A stretch of DNA of 64,000 nt from an uncultured Acidimicrobiales bacterium (GTDB taxonomy: Bacteria > Actinomycetota > Acidimicrobiia > Acidimicrobiales > SZUA-35): positions 1-64,000 of the forward strand of contig CALAJV010000003.1 of assembly GCA_937922805.1 (NCBI GenBank), written 5' to 3'. The notes under the pieces were generated by a model, which saw only the letters and a list, made by a program, of their open reading frames with translations, was not told where the DNA came from and ran no database searches. Positions 43,508-55,842 of the stretch are shown here, piece by piece; positions within the stretch are counted from its first letter, which is position 1; every line of letters starts with the position of its first letter. Both the position numbers and the translations under genes were made by a program.

Positions 43508-43531
43508 GATCGCAGCACCGTTGCGCGACTT

Positions 43532-45948
<2,417 letters not shown>

Positions 45949-46133
45949 CTACCGGAGAAGTGAAATGGAGGCGAAATTGTCCTTAGATAAACGTCGAAAA
46001 GCGACCAAGTAACAACAAAGGTTGTAACTGATCACTTAGGACTTGTTTATCGGTATGGTGCCGACTGGCTTAGGCTACGAGCCTGCTTGCCGGTGCGCAG
46101 TTGGGCTTAGCAATGCGCCGCTAGGACGCAGCG

Positions 46134-46385
46134 TTACCCGTCAACGATGTCGACGAGCCGTCGCCCTTTGCGGAAACCGAACTTGACTTTGCCAGCCGCA
46201 GTGGCGAACAAGGTATCGTCGCCGCCTTTGGCAACATTGATTCCAGGATGGAACTTCGTGCCGCGCTGACGAACGATAATGGCGCCGCTCTGAAGTGCTT
46301 CGCCGTCATAAGCCTTGATACCAAGACGCTGACTTCTGGAATCTCGGCCGTTCCTAGTGGAACCGCCACCCTTAGTCTTTGACAT
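46134..46385 (-). CDS. rpmA: Ribosomal protein bL27, 83 aa
   Basis: [20 protein letters not shown] and [20 protein letters not shown] are the family signatures. The ATG at 46385 (MSKTKGGG) gives the normal length; the open frame continues 13 codons further into rplU. No N-terminal protease-cleaved extension of the Firmicute type is present. The start is one base after the rplU stop. Confidence 0.97.
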   Translation of the reverse strand: MSKTKGGGSTRNGRDSRSQRLGIKAYDGEALQSGAIIVRQRGTKFHPGINVAKGGDDTLFATAAGKVKFGFRKGRRLVDIVDG

Positions 46386-46386
46386 T

Positions 46387-46695
46387 TCAGCCCCTCGTGA
46401 TTCCGGTAATTTCGATGGTGGCATAAGTCTGACGATGCCCGAATCGACGACGTTGGTTCGTCTTCGATTTGTAGGTGAACCCGTCTATCTTCTTACCCTT
46501 GATCTCTTCAACGATTCGAGCGGAAACCGAAGCGCCTGCTAACTCGCTTGGAGTCGCAAGTACCTGATCTCCGTCGACAACCATGACGGGGCGGAGTTCC
46601 ACATCGGAACCCGCTTCGCCTAGGCGCTCAACGTTAAGAGTCTGACCTTCTTGAACCCGGTACTGTTTGCCTCCGGTGGCAACGATCGCATACAT
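46387..46695 (-). CDS. rplU: Ribosomal protein bL21, 102 aa
   Basis: [20 protein letters not shown] at the start and [20 protein letters not shown] near the end are diagnostic of bL21. Length is normal. First of the rplU-rpmA(-obg-proB) series; 193 bases separate it from the end of rne. Confidence 0.97.
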   Translation of the reverse strand: MYAIVATGGKQYRVQEGQTLNVERLGEAGSDVELRPVMVVDGDQVLATPSELAGASVSARIVEEIKGKKIDGFTYKSKTNQRRRFGHRQTYATIEITGITRG

Positions 46696-46888
46696 AGCGG
46701 ATCAATACTACCCTCAGGCCAAGCCGCTTCCGACCTCTCGACGCCACAAATGTTGCGCCTGCAACAACAATTTAATGCCGTCTGGGCCAGCCGAACCATG
46801 TTCTGTTGTGAACAACGACACCTAAATCGCTTCGAGCCGGAACTGTCAGCTGGATCTAAGCGAGACAGAGCGACTCCGACACAACGGT

Positions 46889-48988
46889 TTAAGCCAGAGC
46901 GTTGTCAGCGTTAATCTCGATTCCCCGGCCGTCACAGTGTGGGCAACTAACCGAAAGTGATTCGAGAAGTCCCTCGCCAATCCGCTTTCGAGTCATTTCG
47001 GCCAGACCTAGCTCGGAAATATCGAAAACCTGAGTCCTCGTTTTGTCCCGGCTGAGGGCAGAACGGAATACTCGCATTACTTCATCGCGATTCTTTTTGC
47101 TCTCCATATCAACGAAGTCAATAACGATAATGCCACCGATATCACGGAGGCGAAGCTGTTGAGCTACGCCTTCAGCGGCCTCGAGATTGTTCCGGAAGAC
47201 GGTGTCTTCCAAGTTCGAGGAACCAACGTTCTTACCGGTGTTCACGTCTATTACCGTCAACGCCTCGGTTGACTCAATAATGAGCGAACCGCCGGAGGGG
47301 AGCCACACTTTTCGATCCAGCGCTTTGTGTAACTGTTCATGTACGTGGTATCGCTCAAAAATCGGAAGTGATTCCGCTGCAGTGTCGTAGTATTCGACCC
47401 TGTCAGCCAATGCTGGAGTAATCGTCGAAACGTAGTCGGCGACCTCTCGGTGTAGAGATGGATCGTCGATGACTACGCCACGGAACTCTTTGTTGAATTC
47501 CTCGCGGATCACTCGAGTCGACATATCGGGCTCTTGGTAGATCAGCGTTGGCGCTTTGCTTCGATTTGAGAGTTTCTCGATCTCAGTCCACTGTTCCATC
47601 AGACCAGCAATGTCTCGCTCGATCTCAGCACCAGTCACATTCTCAGCTGCGGTGCGGACAATGAGACCATGCCCCTTCGGGCGAGCCTTGTCCAGAATCT
47701 TGCGGAGCCGTTTCCGTTCTTCATCGGGAAGGCGTTTTGAGATACCGTACGTGTCGCTGTTCGGTACCAAAACGACGAACCGGCCGGGCAAAGAAACTTC
47801 CGACGTTAGCCGGGCGCCCTTGTGAGCGATCGGGTTCTTTGTTACCTGACACAGAATAGACTGCCGAGCCTTCAGCATCTGTTCGATCTTTGGGTTTGAG
47901 CGCCCATCGAAATCGTCTTTGTCGTGTTGGACATCGCCGCGATAAATCACTGCATTCTTTGGGGTTCCAATGTCAACGAAGGCGGCTTCCATGCCGGGAA
48001 GCACGTTCTGGACTCGCCCCAGGTAAATGTTGCCGTGGATCTGGAAAACGCTGTCGGATGGGCGGGACACGTAGTATTCGATTAGCGTCCGGCCTTCGAG
48101 AATAGCGATATGGGTGGCGTCCTCTTTCTTCGAAACAACCATCATGTATCGACCGACCGCTTTGCCTTTGCGGGATCGACCACGGCGTTGCCGAAGTGCT
48201 TCCTCGTCTAGCTCAACCGCATCGCCAGCGAGAATTTGGCCAACTGGTTCGTTCGAAACCTTCTTCTTCCGGTTTCGATTACGGTTCCTTCGACGAGAGC
48301 GGGAGTTGCTTGATTCATCGCCATCGGATTGGTTCTGCTCGCCACCATTTGTGTTTCGACCCTGGGCATCGTTCCGATTCCCGCCGCCAGAGCGATTCCG
48401 ACTCCGATTCCGATTTCGGTTGTTGCTCTTCGGTTCCTGATCCTCGCTGGCGTCGGCGTTTTCCGTCTTGTTTGGCGACTCGTCGTTTCCATTCTGGTTC
48501 GACCCGCCGCTCTCACCAGCGGGCTTCCGTCGCCGTCTTCGGCGCCGATTTGAATTACCTTCGCCATCATCATTCGAGCTTTGATCGTCGGACGCTACTG
48601 GCTCTGTTTGAGCTGGGGCCGGGCGAGTATCACCGATTCTTGGCTTGGCCGTATGTTCACCTTCGGGTGAGGTTCTGGCGGACCGACCCGTGTTCCGCTG
48701 GCTCGTATCTTGCGAGCCGATATTGTCGGAACCGGCGTTGTTGGATTCTGCGCTTCGCGATTCAGACACCTGTTCGCGCCCGCTGACTTGCTGGCCGCTT
48801 TCTTGCCGTTGATTTTCTTGTCGTACGCGTTCTTGGCGCTGTTTTTCTTGCCGTTGGCGCTCTTGACGCTGACGTTCCTGACGTTGACGTTCGAGGCGAA
48901 CTTTCTCGTCAGCCGCTGAGGCAGACGGAGTTGCCTGTTGATTTACATTCTCGCCGGGAGCACGGTTGCTCTCCGATTCGTCGGACAT
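46889..48988 (-). CDS. rne: Ribonuclease E/G, 699 aa
   Basis: Endoribonuclease of mRNA decay and rRNA maturation. The catalytic core begins at about residue 275: S1 domain (GNIYLGRVQNVLPGMEAAFV), DNase I-like domain with the Mg ligands in ALTVIDVNTGKNVG and IIVIDFVDMES, and a zinc-link CPHCDGRG close to the C-terminus. As in other actinomycetes, the disordered region precedes the core: about 270 residues rich in R, Q, E, N and S, including a run of RQERQ-type pentads near residues 33-65 and arginine/asparagine-rich tracts likely to bind RNA. Confidence 0.95.
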   Translation of the reverse strand: MSDESESNRAPGENVNQQATPSASAADEKVRLERQRQERQRQERQRQEKQRQERVRQENQRQESGQQVSGREQVSESRSAESNNAGSDNIGSQDTSQRNTGRSARTSPEGEHTAKPRIGDTRPAPAQTEPVASDDQSSNDDGEGNSNRRRRRRRKPAGESGGSNQNGNDESPNKTENADASEDQEPKSNNRNRNRSRNRSGGGNRNDAQGRNTNGGEQNQSDGDESSNSRSRRRNRNRNRKKKVSNEPVGQILAGDAVELDEEALRQRRGRSRKGKAVGRYMMVVSKKEDATHIAILEGRTLIEYYVSRPSDSVFQIHGNIYLGRVQNVLPGMEAAFVDIGTPKNAVIYRGDVQHDKDDFDGRSNPKIEQMLKARQSILCQVTKNPIAHKGARLTSEVSLPGRFVVLVPNSDTYGISKRLPDEERKRLRKILDKARPKGHGLIVRTAAENVTGAEIERDIAGLMEQWTEIEKLSNRSKAPTLIYQEPDMSTRVIREEFNKEFRGVVIDDPSLHREVADYVSTITPALADRVEYYDTAAESLPIFERYHVHEQLHKALDRKVWLPSGGSLIIESTEALTVIDVNTGKNVGSSNLEDTVFRNNLEAAEGVAQQLRLRDIGGIIVIDFVDMESKKNRDEVMRVFRSALSRDKTRTQVFDISELGLAEMTRKRIGEGLLESLSVSCPHCDGRGIEINADNALA

Positions 48989-49003
48989 GTATACGATCCC
49001 TTC

Positions 49004-49864
49004 TCATGAGACCCCGTGCAGTTCATCAGCCTGGGTATCCGAATCAGTTGATTCGAACGCTCCTGGGAAAACGTCGCGGGTCTCGTTCTTGCTCGATGGT
49101 TCGGATAAGCAAATTGGCTCACACCGTTCGCCATCGAGGTTCATCCATTGATGTGTTCTAGTAATCCGACCCTCTTGGTCGGGTTCAATACCTAACAAGA
49201 CAAGTAACTCGCTTGGACGCATTGACAATTGTTCGGTGGCCAAGTGAGCAGCAATTGCAACACCGTTCTCAGTTGGCCCAACGACTTCAATTCCAAGGAT
49301 TGAAGGTCTCACATCGGAGACCTTTGTCTTGCCTTTTCGTACTCTTTCCGTTGGTAGTTCCGTAGCCGCCATAGTGGAGGCCGTGATCGCTTCCATTTCT
49401 GCTATCGACATACCGAGAACCTCGATATGCCATATACAACTCACAATCGCTTGCTGCAGCGATGCTGCCCCCGCATCAAGTTCGATGATCTCGGTAACAG
49501 TAATACCATTTGGCATCGCGTCGGTGAACCTTTGGGCAAGACCTTTTAGATCTACCTTTTCTGTAAGTTCAACGTCGAGATACTCAGCATCAGACTCGTA
49601 GCCAACACTCAATGCCAGGCCGAAACTAAGCTTTGGGCGGGGCGAAAAACCTTCGCTATAGGCAACCGGCAAACCCAGTTTGCGGAGCGCTCGTTCGAAG
49701 AGCCGAGCTACGTCACGATGACTGATGAATCGGACTTTGCCGAACTCGGAGAATCGAACACGAATAAAAAACCGATCACGCTGGGCGTGGAGATTCGGCT
49801 TCTTGGGCTCATCTTCGGGTTGAGCATTCACTTCCCCGCCGCTTGGCTTGTCGCCCTCGCTCAT
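49004..49864 (-). CDS. TIGR03936/DUF2344 family protein, 286 aa
   Basis: The conserved N-terminal domain FFIRVRFSEFGKVRFISHRD is followed by FERALRKLGLPVAYSEGFSP and RPKLSFGLALSVGYESDAEY, the family pattern. The family is almost always encoded beside, or fused to, a B12-binding radical SAM protein, as here (ATGA overlap with the upstream gene). The molecular function is not established; an RNA or ribosome modification role is often suspected because of proximity to rne and the L21/L27 genes. The C-terminal third is variable and acidic. Confidence 0.88.
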   Translation of the reverse strand: MSEGDKPSGGEVNAQPEDEPKKPNLHAQRDRFFIRVRFSEFGKVRFISHRDVARLFERALRKLGLPVAYSEGFSPRPKLSFGLALSVGYESDAEYLDVELTEKVDLKGLAQRFTDAMPNGITVTEIIELDAGAASLQQAIVSCIWHIEVLGMSIAEMEAITASTMAATELPTERVRKGKTKVSDVRPSILGIEVVGPTENGVAIAAHLATEQLSMRPSELLVLLGIEPDQEGRITRTHQWMNLDGERCEPICLSEPSSKNETRDVFPGAFESTDSDTQADELHGVS

Positions 49865-51837
49865 GCCGTAGCACTTTGCCGTTCGCTCGAGGTGAGAAGC
49901 ACCACCGGCACCGCTCCGCCCGAAGCCAAATCTTGTCCAGTCCCCTGACTGCCACCAGCAGGTGGTTTAGCCGAGGCTACGACGTGTTCGATTCCGTAAC
50001 CGGTACAAGCGCCGCAGTCATAGCAAGGGGTCCACCGGCAATCTTCCAGGCCGACTTCGGCCAGTGAATCTTGCCAGTCCTGCCAAAGGAAATCTTTGTG
50101 AAGTCCAGCAGAGAGGTGTTCCCAAGGCAGAAACTCGGCTTCGGTCCGATGCCGGTAAACCGCATCTTCTACCGTTAGGCCGTGATCGGCCATAGCGTCT
50201 AGCCAAAGATCCAAGTTGAAATGCTCGGACCATTCTTGAAAGGTTCCGCCGTTTCGCCAAACCTGTTCGATAACTGGCCCTATCCGTCGATCACCACGGC
50301 TAGCGATACCCTCAGCCAACGTCGCTTTAGGATCATGCCACTTCAGATTGACGCCACGCATTTTCTTAGTGGCGTCGCGCAGGAGGTCTACTTTTCGTTG
50401 CAGCTCTTCTTGAGTGTTCTGCCCAAACCATTGGAACGGGGTAAACGGTTTCGGCACAAAGCCACCAACTGAGGCCGTAACGCTAGCCCGATTGTTGTAC
50501 TTCTTGCCTATTGCGACACAATTCTTGGCCAGTTCAGCAATCCCAAGTGTGTCTTCGTCTGTTTCGGAAGGAAGGCCGATGAGGAAATACAACTTGACCC
50601 GGATCCACCCGTTAGCGAACGCAGCATCAACTGCTTCGTAGAGATCCTCTTCTCGAATCAATTTGTTGATGATTTGCCGCATTCGCCAGGTTCCCGCTTC
50701 GGGGGCGAAGGTCAATCCCGTTCGTTTTGCTCGTTGGAGCTGGGTTGCTATTCCAACACCGAAAGCGTCGACTCGAAGGCTTGGCAGCGACACCGAGACA
50801 GGACCTTTGTCAGCTTTATCGCCATCGTCAATTATGTCGGTAACAACATCGGCGATGTCGCTGAAATCTGCGGTTGAGAGAGAGGTGAGCGCTACTTCGT
50901 CGTAGCCCGTTCGTTCTAACCCCTCGGCCACCATGGTTCGCACCTGTTCCGCTGGTCGTTCCCGAACCGGCCGAGTGATCATTCCTGCTTGGCAGAATCG
51001 ACAGCCTCGGGTGCAACCTCGGAATACTTCAACGTTAAGCCGGTCGTGAACGACTTCGGTAAGCGGGGCCAGCTGCTGCTTCGGGTACGGCCAGTCGGCC
51101 AAGTCAGCGACCGTCCGTTTTTCTATCTCGGATGGCGCCGATTGTGCTTCGGTGCCGATTGGGGTGATTGCCGCTACTGACGGACCGTCGTACGTCACCT
51201 CGTAGAGCGATGGGACATAGACCGACTCGATCTGAGCCAATGCAACTAACAGATCCGCTCTTGACGCGTTTGGCTGGGACCGGTGCTTGACCAATACGTC
51301 GGTGATCTCTCCTACTACTTCTTCACCGTCTCCGAGCACGACTGCATCGAGGTAGTCGGCCAAAGGTTCGGGGTTATAGGTGCAATGCCCCCCAGCCATA
51401 ATCAACGGGTGAGAGTCGTCACGATCAGCGGTTCGTACTGGCACGCCGGCAAGATCAACGCAGTTAAGTAAGTTGGTGTAGGTCAACTCGGCCGACAAGT
51501 TGAACGCTATAACATCGAACTCGTTACAAGGCGTATGATGCTCGACCGAGAACAGCGGCACACCGTGGGATCGCATTAGCTCTTCGAGGTCAGTCCACGG
51601 GGCATAGCTACGATCTGCCCTGGCGTCAGGCCGCTCGTTGATGATCTCATAGAGGATCTGCAAACCCTGGTTGGGCAACCCGACTTCATAGGTGTCGGGA
51701 TAGGTGAAGCACCAGCTGACGAGTTTGGGGTCGGGAAGCTTGGCTTTTGCACCGTCCTCGCAACCGATATAGCGGGCAGGTTTTTGTACCCTCGGCAGCA
51801 GCGGTTCAAGCTGGGGCCAGACCGTCGTCATTATCAA
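49861..51837 (-). CDS. B12-binding-domain radical SAM protein, TIGR03960 family, 658 aa
   Basis: The N-terminal part (1-230) resembles a cobalamin-binding-like fold (WCFTYPDTYEVGLPNQGLQI, PLIMAGGHCTYNPEPLADYL). The radical SAM core has the CxxxCxxC motif in VFRGCTRGCRFCQAGMI, followed by SLSTADFSDIADVV and EAGTWRMRQIINKLIREED. A C-terminal cysteine group, WTPCYDCGACTGYGIEH, could bind a second cluster or metal. The substrate is unknown. An in-frame ATG two codons in is an alternative start. It is coupled to the DUF2344 gene. Confidence 0.9.
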   Translation of the reverse strand: MIMTTVWPQLEPLLPRVQKPARYIGCEDGAKAKLPDPKLVSWCFTYPDTYEVGLPNQGLQILYEIINERPDARADRSYAPWTDLEELMRSHGVPLFSVEHHTPCNEFDVIAFNLSAELTYTNLLNCVDLAGVPVRTADRDDSHPLIMAGGHCTYNPEPLADYLDAVVLGDGEEVVGEITDVLVKHRSQPNASRADLLVALAQIESVYVPSLYEVTYDGPSVAAITPIGTEAQSAPSEIEKRTVADLADWPYPKQQLAPLTEVVHDRLNVEVFRGCTRGCRFCQAGMITRPVRERPAEQVRTMVAEGLERTGYDEVALTSLSTADFSDIADVVTDIIDDGDKADKGPVSVSLPSLRVDAFGVGIATQLQRAKRTGLTFAPEAGTWRMRQIINKLIREEDLYEAVDAAFANGWIRVKLYFLIGLPSETDEDTLGIAELAKNCVAIGKKYNNRASVTASVGGFVPKPFTPFQWFGQNTQEELQRKVDLLRDATKKMRGVNLKWHDPKATLAEGIASRGDRRIGPVIEQVWRNGGTFQEWSEHFNLDLWLDAMADHGLTVEDAVYRHRTEAEFLPWEHLSAGLHKDFLWQDWQDSLAEVGLEDCRWTPCYDCGACTGYGIEHVVASAKPPAGGSQGTGQDLASGGAVPVVLLTSSERQSATA

Positions 51838-51843
51838 GCCAGC

Positions 51844-53181
51844 TTATCGCGTTTGATCCACATAACGTTGAGTGGCCACATTCGCGCTTGGCGTGTTGGC
51901 GGTTGGATCTACTCGCTGCATCGGCTGTCGGCCTGGGCCTGGATGCCGATTGACGCTGTGAATTAGGCCCAGACCAATGAAAATTGTCAGCAAAGAACTC
52001 CCTCCGTAAGACATCAGCGGCAAAGATATGCCTGTAATGGGCGCCATCCGAAGGTTCATAGCCGTGTTCTGCACTACTTGGAAGGCGATCATGGCGAAAA
52101 CCCCTGAGCAAAGCAGGCGTCCGAGTTGGTCGCGGGCATCTCGACCGACAACGAAAACAAAAGCCAGAATCGAAGCTTCAAGAGCGAGAACTGTCAGGGC
52201 ACCTACGAGCCCGAGTTCCTCGGCTACTGCCGCGAAGATGAAATCTGTGTGCTGGTCTGGTAGATATCCCAGCTGGGTTTGAGGGCCATTGAACAACCCG
52301 TTACCGGTGAGGCCACCAGAACCAATAGCGGTCAGCGCCTGTTGCTGGTTATAGCCAATGCCCTGTGGATCGAGACTGGGATCAAGGAAAGCCTGAAATC
52401 GGGCTAGCTGATAAGGGGCGAGTAGGTTCCGTTCGATAACGAGCGCTACGACTAACGCGGCTGTTGCCCCAAGTAGTAATAGATACCGCCACGAAACCCC
52501 AGCGACAACAAACATCACTACGGCGATCGCTCCCAGCACCAGCACTGTTCCGGCCTCCCCTTGAGCCAAGATGGCCATCGTCATGGTTCCGAATATCGCC
52601 AGGCCAACGGCGAATCGGAGAGGGTCGACGACCGACTGGGCACGGCTCCGGTTAGCGGAGAAAAGGACAGCGAGGGCCAGGATTAGGGCCAGCTTGGCAA
52701 ACTCTGACGGTTGGATTGAGATTGGGCCCACTCGAAACCATCCCCTGGTACCACGAACCTCGGTCCCCAGCGGTGATAGAACCGCGCCGAGGGCGATCGT
52801 GGTCGCCAACAGAATTTTTGGATTCCATTTTCGCAGCCTCCGATAATCGCTGGCACCAACTCGCAGAAGTAAGACAAAGCCGACCATCGCGAACGCAGAC
52901 TGTTTGAGACCAAGATCGAGTGAACGGGACGGCCCTCGAGCAGTGCTGAAGACCATGACCACGCCGAAGGCGGCCAAAGCAGTGACTACTCCAACGAACA
53001 ACCAATTGGTCGGGCGCCGATCATTGCGTCGATTCATCAACAAACTTGAGGTCGATGCTCGTGTGGCCAAACTCTTCCGGCCCAAGCCAGATTGGTTTTG
53101 ACTAGAAAGGTCGATAGTCAAACCGGTGCTGGGTCTTGCCGGTCGAGACTGTGCCAGCGGACGGTGCTTACTAACCGGCAT
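51844..53181 (-). CDS. rodA: SEDS peptidoglycan polymerase RodA, 445 aa
   Basis: SEDS-family glycosyltransferase with about ten membrane segments. Conserved stretches include ISIQPSEFAKLALILALAVL, GNGLFNGPQTQLGYLPDQHT and GISLPLMSYGGSSLLTIFIG. It elongates glycan strands with the transpeptidase MrdA. RodA rather than FtsW is inferred from the mre-mrdA neighbourhood. The first 50 residues are a basic cytosolic extension. The start overlaps the mrdA stop by 11 bases. Confidence 0.93.
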   Translation of the reverse strand: MPVSKHRPLAQSRPARPSTGLTIDLSSQNQSGLGRKSLATRASTSSLLMNRRNDRRPTNWLFVGVVTALAAFGVVMVFSTARGPSRSLDLGLKQSAFAMVGFVLLLRVGASDYRRLRKWNPKILLATTIALGAVLSPLGTEVRGTRGWFRVGPISIQPSEFAKLALILALAVLFSANRSRAQSVVDPLRFAVGLAIFGTMTMAILAQGEAGTVLVLGAIAVVMFVVAGVSWRYLLLLGATAALVVALVIERNLLAPYQLARFQAFLDPSLDPQGIGYNQQQALTAIGSGGLTGNGLFNGPQTQLGYLPDQHTDFIFAAVAEELGLVGALTVLALEASILAFVFVVGRDARDQLGRLLCSGVFAMIAFQVVQNTAMNLRMAPITGISLPLMSYGGSSLLTIFIGLGLIHSVNRHPGPGRQPMQRVDPTANTPSANVATQRYVDQTR

Positions 53182-55204
53182 TGGCTAACATCTCTTGTCG
53201 CACCACTTGATCCAGAAATTGGCGAGCGACCGGAGCAGCCGCTACCCCACCGAAACCGGCCTCTTCCAGTACCACCGAAAAGGCAACCCGGGGTGAATCG
53301 GCTGGCCCGTAGCCGGCGAACAAAGCAGTGTCGGCTTTGCCGTCAACCTCGGCCGTTCCGGTCTTGGCCGCGACCGGGAACAGTTGGTGATTGAAACCAG
53401 CAAAGGCGCTCTGGGCTGTTCCGGTTAGCGGGACGTCGGCCAGTCCATCACGAATTGCGTCAACGGCCACCGGATCCAATGGTGAGGCAGCATCAGGACG
53501 GGGATTGAATTTCAATATCGTTGAGCCAGAGTTGGCATCAACAATTCGATTCACAATTCGAGGCTGGAACCTGGTGCCCCCGTTGGCGATCGTGGCGTAC
53601 ATATTCGCCAGCTGCACTGGAGTGGCCAACGTGTCGCCTTGACCAATCGATAGGTTCACGCTGTCACCGGTGTACCAGTTCGGATCAGGAAAGGCGTTCG
53701 GATACTGCTGGTGGTCCTGACGCCGCTGCTCTGGGCCTGGCAAGCGGCCCGTCGCTTCTCCCGGCAACTCAATTCCGGTTGGCGACCCAAGCCCAAACAA
53801 GGCTGCCGACTGCTGAATCGGTTCCTCGCCATATTTGGATCGCTCGACCCAGAACTTCTCGCCCAACGAATAGAAATAGGTGTCACTTGATTTAGTCAGA
53901 GCCGCTCGAAGCGCTACGGGCCCGAGAACAACCTCTCCAGCATTTCGAAATAAGCACCCTTTGACTTCGCTCGTCGGCCGACAAGCTTTCAATCGATATC
54001 GGCCCTCGTCGTTCCAGATCTCTCGATCACTTCGGGCTCCGGAAATAACGGCGGCGTAGGCTGGCGCAGGCTTGAACGTGGACCCAGGGGCGTATTGTCC
54101 GGCAACAGCTCGGTTGAGGAACGGATCTCCTCCTAGGTTGTCAAGCTCAGCTGAATCGACAGCACTCAAACCAAACACAAACTGACTCGGGTCATAAGCC
54201 GGGAACGAGGCTAACGCCAGGACCGCCCCATCCCGAGGGTTAAGAGCAACAAAGCTGCCAGCGGGTGCTGGTGCCGTATGGCTGGCCACGGCCGCTAGTT
54301 TTTCCGCTAGCAGCTTTTCGGCTATCAGCTGAAGCTCCATGTCTATATTCAGATAGACCGTGGCGCCCGGCTTGGCCGGTTGGACAACCTCTACCGTTCG
54401 AACAACTCGGTTCTTGGCGTCGACTTCAACTTGTTTAACTTCGGGTTGGCCTCGCAACGATGATTCCAACAGTTTCTCAACCCCAGCCCGGCCAACGATG
54501 CTGCCTGGCCGATATAACGCATCGGGCGTAGTCCGGTTTCTTTGATCCGCTTCTTCGTCATCCACGACCCGACCGAGGTACCCGAGAATATGGCCGGCGG
54601 CTTTGCCATACGGGTATGTTCGAACCGACGCCAACTCAACACTAATTCCAGCCAAGTTCCGTTCCCGGATTGGGATCCATTGTTCGGCGCTAATGTCCTC
54701 GGCGACGACAACCGGCTCAAGTGCTTGAGTTCGGGCTCGGCTATACATCGACTGAAGACCCGGTACCGAAAGAGAATCTCGCTGATCGGGGCTATCGAGC
54801 AATCCGACCAGCGTTGAGAACACTTCTCGACGCTCTTCGGGTGAGAGATCGACCAGGCCTTCCCAGTCAAGGGTCACCGTGAGCGAATCTCGGTTTCCAG
54901 CCATCACATTTCCAACGGCATCGACGATGACACCTCTGGGTGCTGGTGTTTCGACCACTCGTATCCGGTTGCCAGCAGCCACCTCTTGATAGCTCGGGGC
55001 CCGAAAAATCTGAACGTAGCCTAACCGGAGGCTGATAGCGCAAAGGGCTAGAACGGTGACGATCGCGACAAAGAAAAACTTGGCGTCCTGGTTGAGACGG
55101 GCCCCGGTTACGTTTGGCCCGAAGTTACGCCTGGTAGCTGTGTCTTTGGCCCCGACCCTATTCGCTGGAATCGTTCTATTTGAGGTTTGTGCTAATCGCC
55201 TCAT
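53171..55204 (-). CDS. mrdA: Penicillin-binding protein 2 (elongasome transpeptidase), 677 aa
   Basis: Class B PBP: cytosolic tail, one membrane anchor (about 41-60), a pedestal domain beginning ETPAPRGVIVDAVGNVMAGN and a transpeptidase domain with SxxK in YAPGSTFKPAPAYAAV, SxN-type SSDTYFYSLGE and KTG in VAAKTGTAEVDG. It crosslinks peptidoglycan in sidewall growth with RodA. The ATG at 55204 overlaps the mreD stop (ATGA); an upstream in-frame start at 55219 is less likely. Confidence 0.94.
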   Translation of the reverse strand: MRRLAQTSNRTIPANRVGAKDTATRRNFGPNVTGARLNQDAKFFFVAIVTVLALCAISLRLGYVQIFRAPSYQEVAAGNRIRVVETPAPRGVIVDAVGNVMAGNRDSLTVTLDWEGLVDLSPEERREVFSTLVGLLDSPDQRDSLSVPGLQSMYSRARTQALEPVVVAEDISAEQWIPIRERNLAGISVELASVRTYPYGKAAGHILGYLGRVVDDEEADQRNRTTPDALYRPGSIVGRAGVEKLLESSLRGQPEVKQVEVDAKNRVVRTVEVVQPAKPGATVYLNIDMELQLIAEKLLAEKLAAVASHTAPAPAGSFVALNPRDGAVLALASFPAYDPSQFVFGLSAVDSAELDNLGGDPFLNRAVAGQYAPGSTFKPAPAYAAVISGARSDREIWNDEGRYRLKACRPTSEVKGCLFRNAGEVVLGPVALRAALTKSSDTYFYSLGEKFWVERSKYGEEPIQQSAALFGLGSPTGIELPGEATGRLPGPEQRRQDHQQYPNAFPDPNWYTGDSVNLSIGQGDTLATPVQLANMYATIANGGTRFQPRIVNRIVDANSGSTILKFNPRPDAASPLDPVAVDAIRDGLADVPLTGTAQSAFAGFNHQLFPVAAKTGTAEVDGKADTALFAGYGPADSPRVAFSVVLEEAGFGGVAAAPVARQFLDQVVRQEMLANAG

Positions 55205-55842
55205 CGTCGACTCAACCACTGAAAGATTGAGCTCATTCGACGTCTTGACGACGGCCCACCGCGATCTATTGATCGGTTCATGTATCGCAGTGGCCGGGAG
55301 CGCCGGTCAAGGACTCCGGCCAGCGGGAACGTCAAGGCGACCACTACCAGTGTTGACCCGGCAAGCGACACAGCTGTCCCGGCTAACGAATACCGGAGTC
55401 CACCTGTTAGAACGGCAATCAACGCCGTCCGAACAGCCAATAGCGCTGCTCCGATCGAGGCAGCCCCGGTTGTTAACGTTCCAACACCTGGTGCCGCGCT
55501 GACGAGACTTGGTCCTGCTGATCCAGCTAAGCAGAAAAGGCCAGCGTGAAACCCAAACATAGTTGGCTGATAGCTGTCGACTAGAAGACCAAGAGCAAAC
55601 CCAAACCACGGGGCAACATCAGCTTGGCGAACTGTCAAGGCAACGATGACCACTACTGGCAGATCAATTATCATGCTGGCTGGGCCAGCGAGTTTAAAGG
55701 GCCCGAACCCAAATCCTATGGTGTTCGTTTCAACAACGAAGATTTGAAGCCACGTGGCTACTAAGCAAATGAGGCCAATTCGCGCCGCCTCGATCGGACC
55801 TAGCGAGAGACCTAAGTCGTCCGGTTGTGATGCGACGATCAT
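55201..55842 (-). CDS. mreD: Rod shape-determining protein MreD, 213 aa
   Basis: Small polytopic membrane protein with about six hydrophobic segments, between mreC and mrdA and coupled to both by ATGA overlaps. The segment VRQADVAPWFGFALGLLVDS is the recognisable MreD pattern (glycine-rich helix with D). It is longer than the usual 160-170 residues, with a hydrophilic N-terminal stretch and an arginine-rich C-terminus. Sequence conservation in this family is low, so position is an important part of the call. Confidence 0.88.
   Translation of the reverse strand: MIVASQPDDLGLSLGPIEAARIGLICLVATWLQIFVVETNTIGFGFGPFKLAGPASMIIDLPVVVIVALTVRQADVAPWFGFALGLLVDSYQPTMFGFHAGLFCLAGSAGPSLVSAAPGVGTLTTGAASIGAALLAVRTALIAVLTGGLRYSLAGTAVSLAGSTLVVVALTFPLAGVLDRRSRPLRYMNRSIDRGGPSSRRRMSSIFQWLSRR

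Noticed and set aside
46008..46029. Hairpin AGTAACAAC/GTTGTAACT between rpmA and obg
   Set aside because: It has an internal mismatch, a short stem and no T-run; too weak to call a terminator.
46751..46766. Hairpin TGTTGC-GCCT-GCAACA between rne and rplU
   Set aside because: Only 6 base pairs with no proper T-run on either strand; not distinguishable from chance.
48196..48786. 196-aa open frame opposite the rne N-terminal region
   Set aside because: Produced by the repetitive arginine/asparagine codons of rne read on the other strand.
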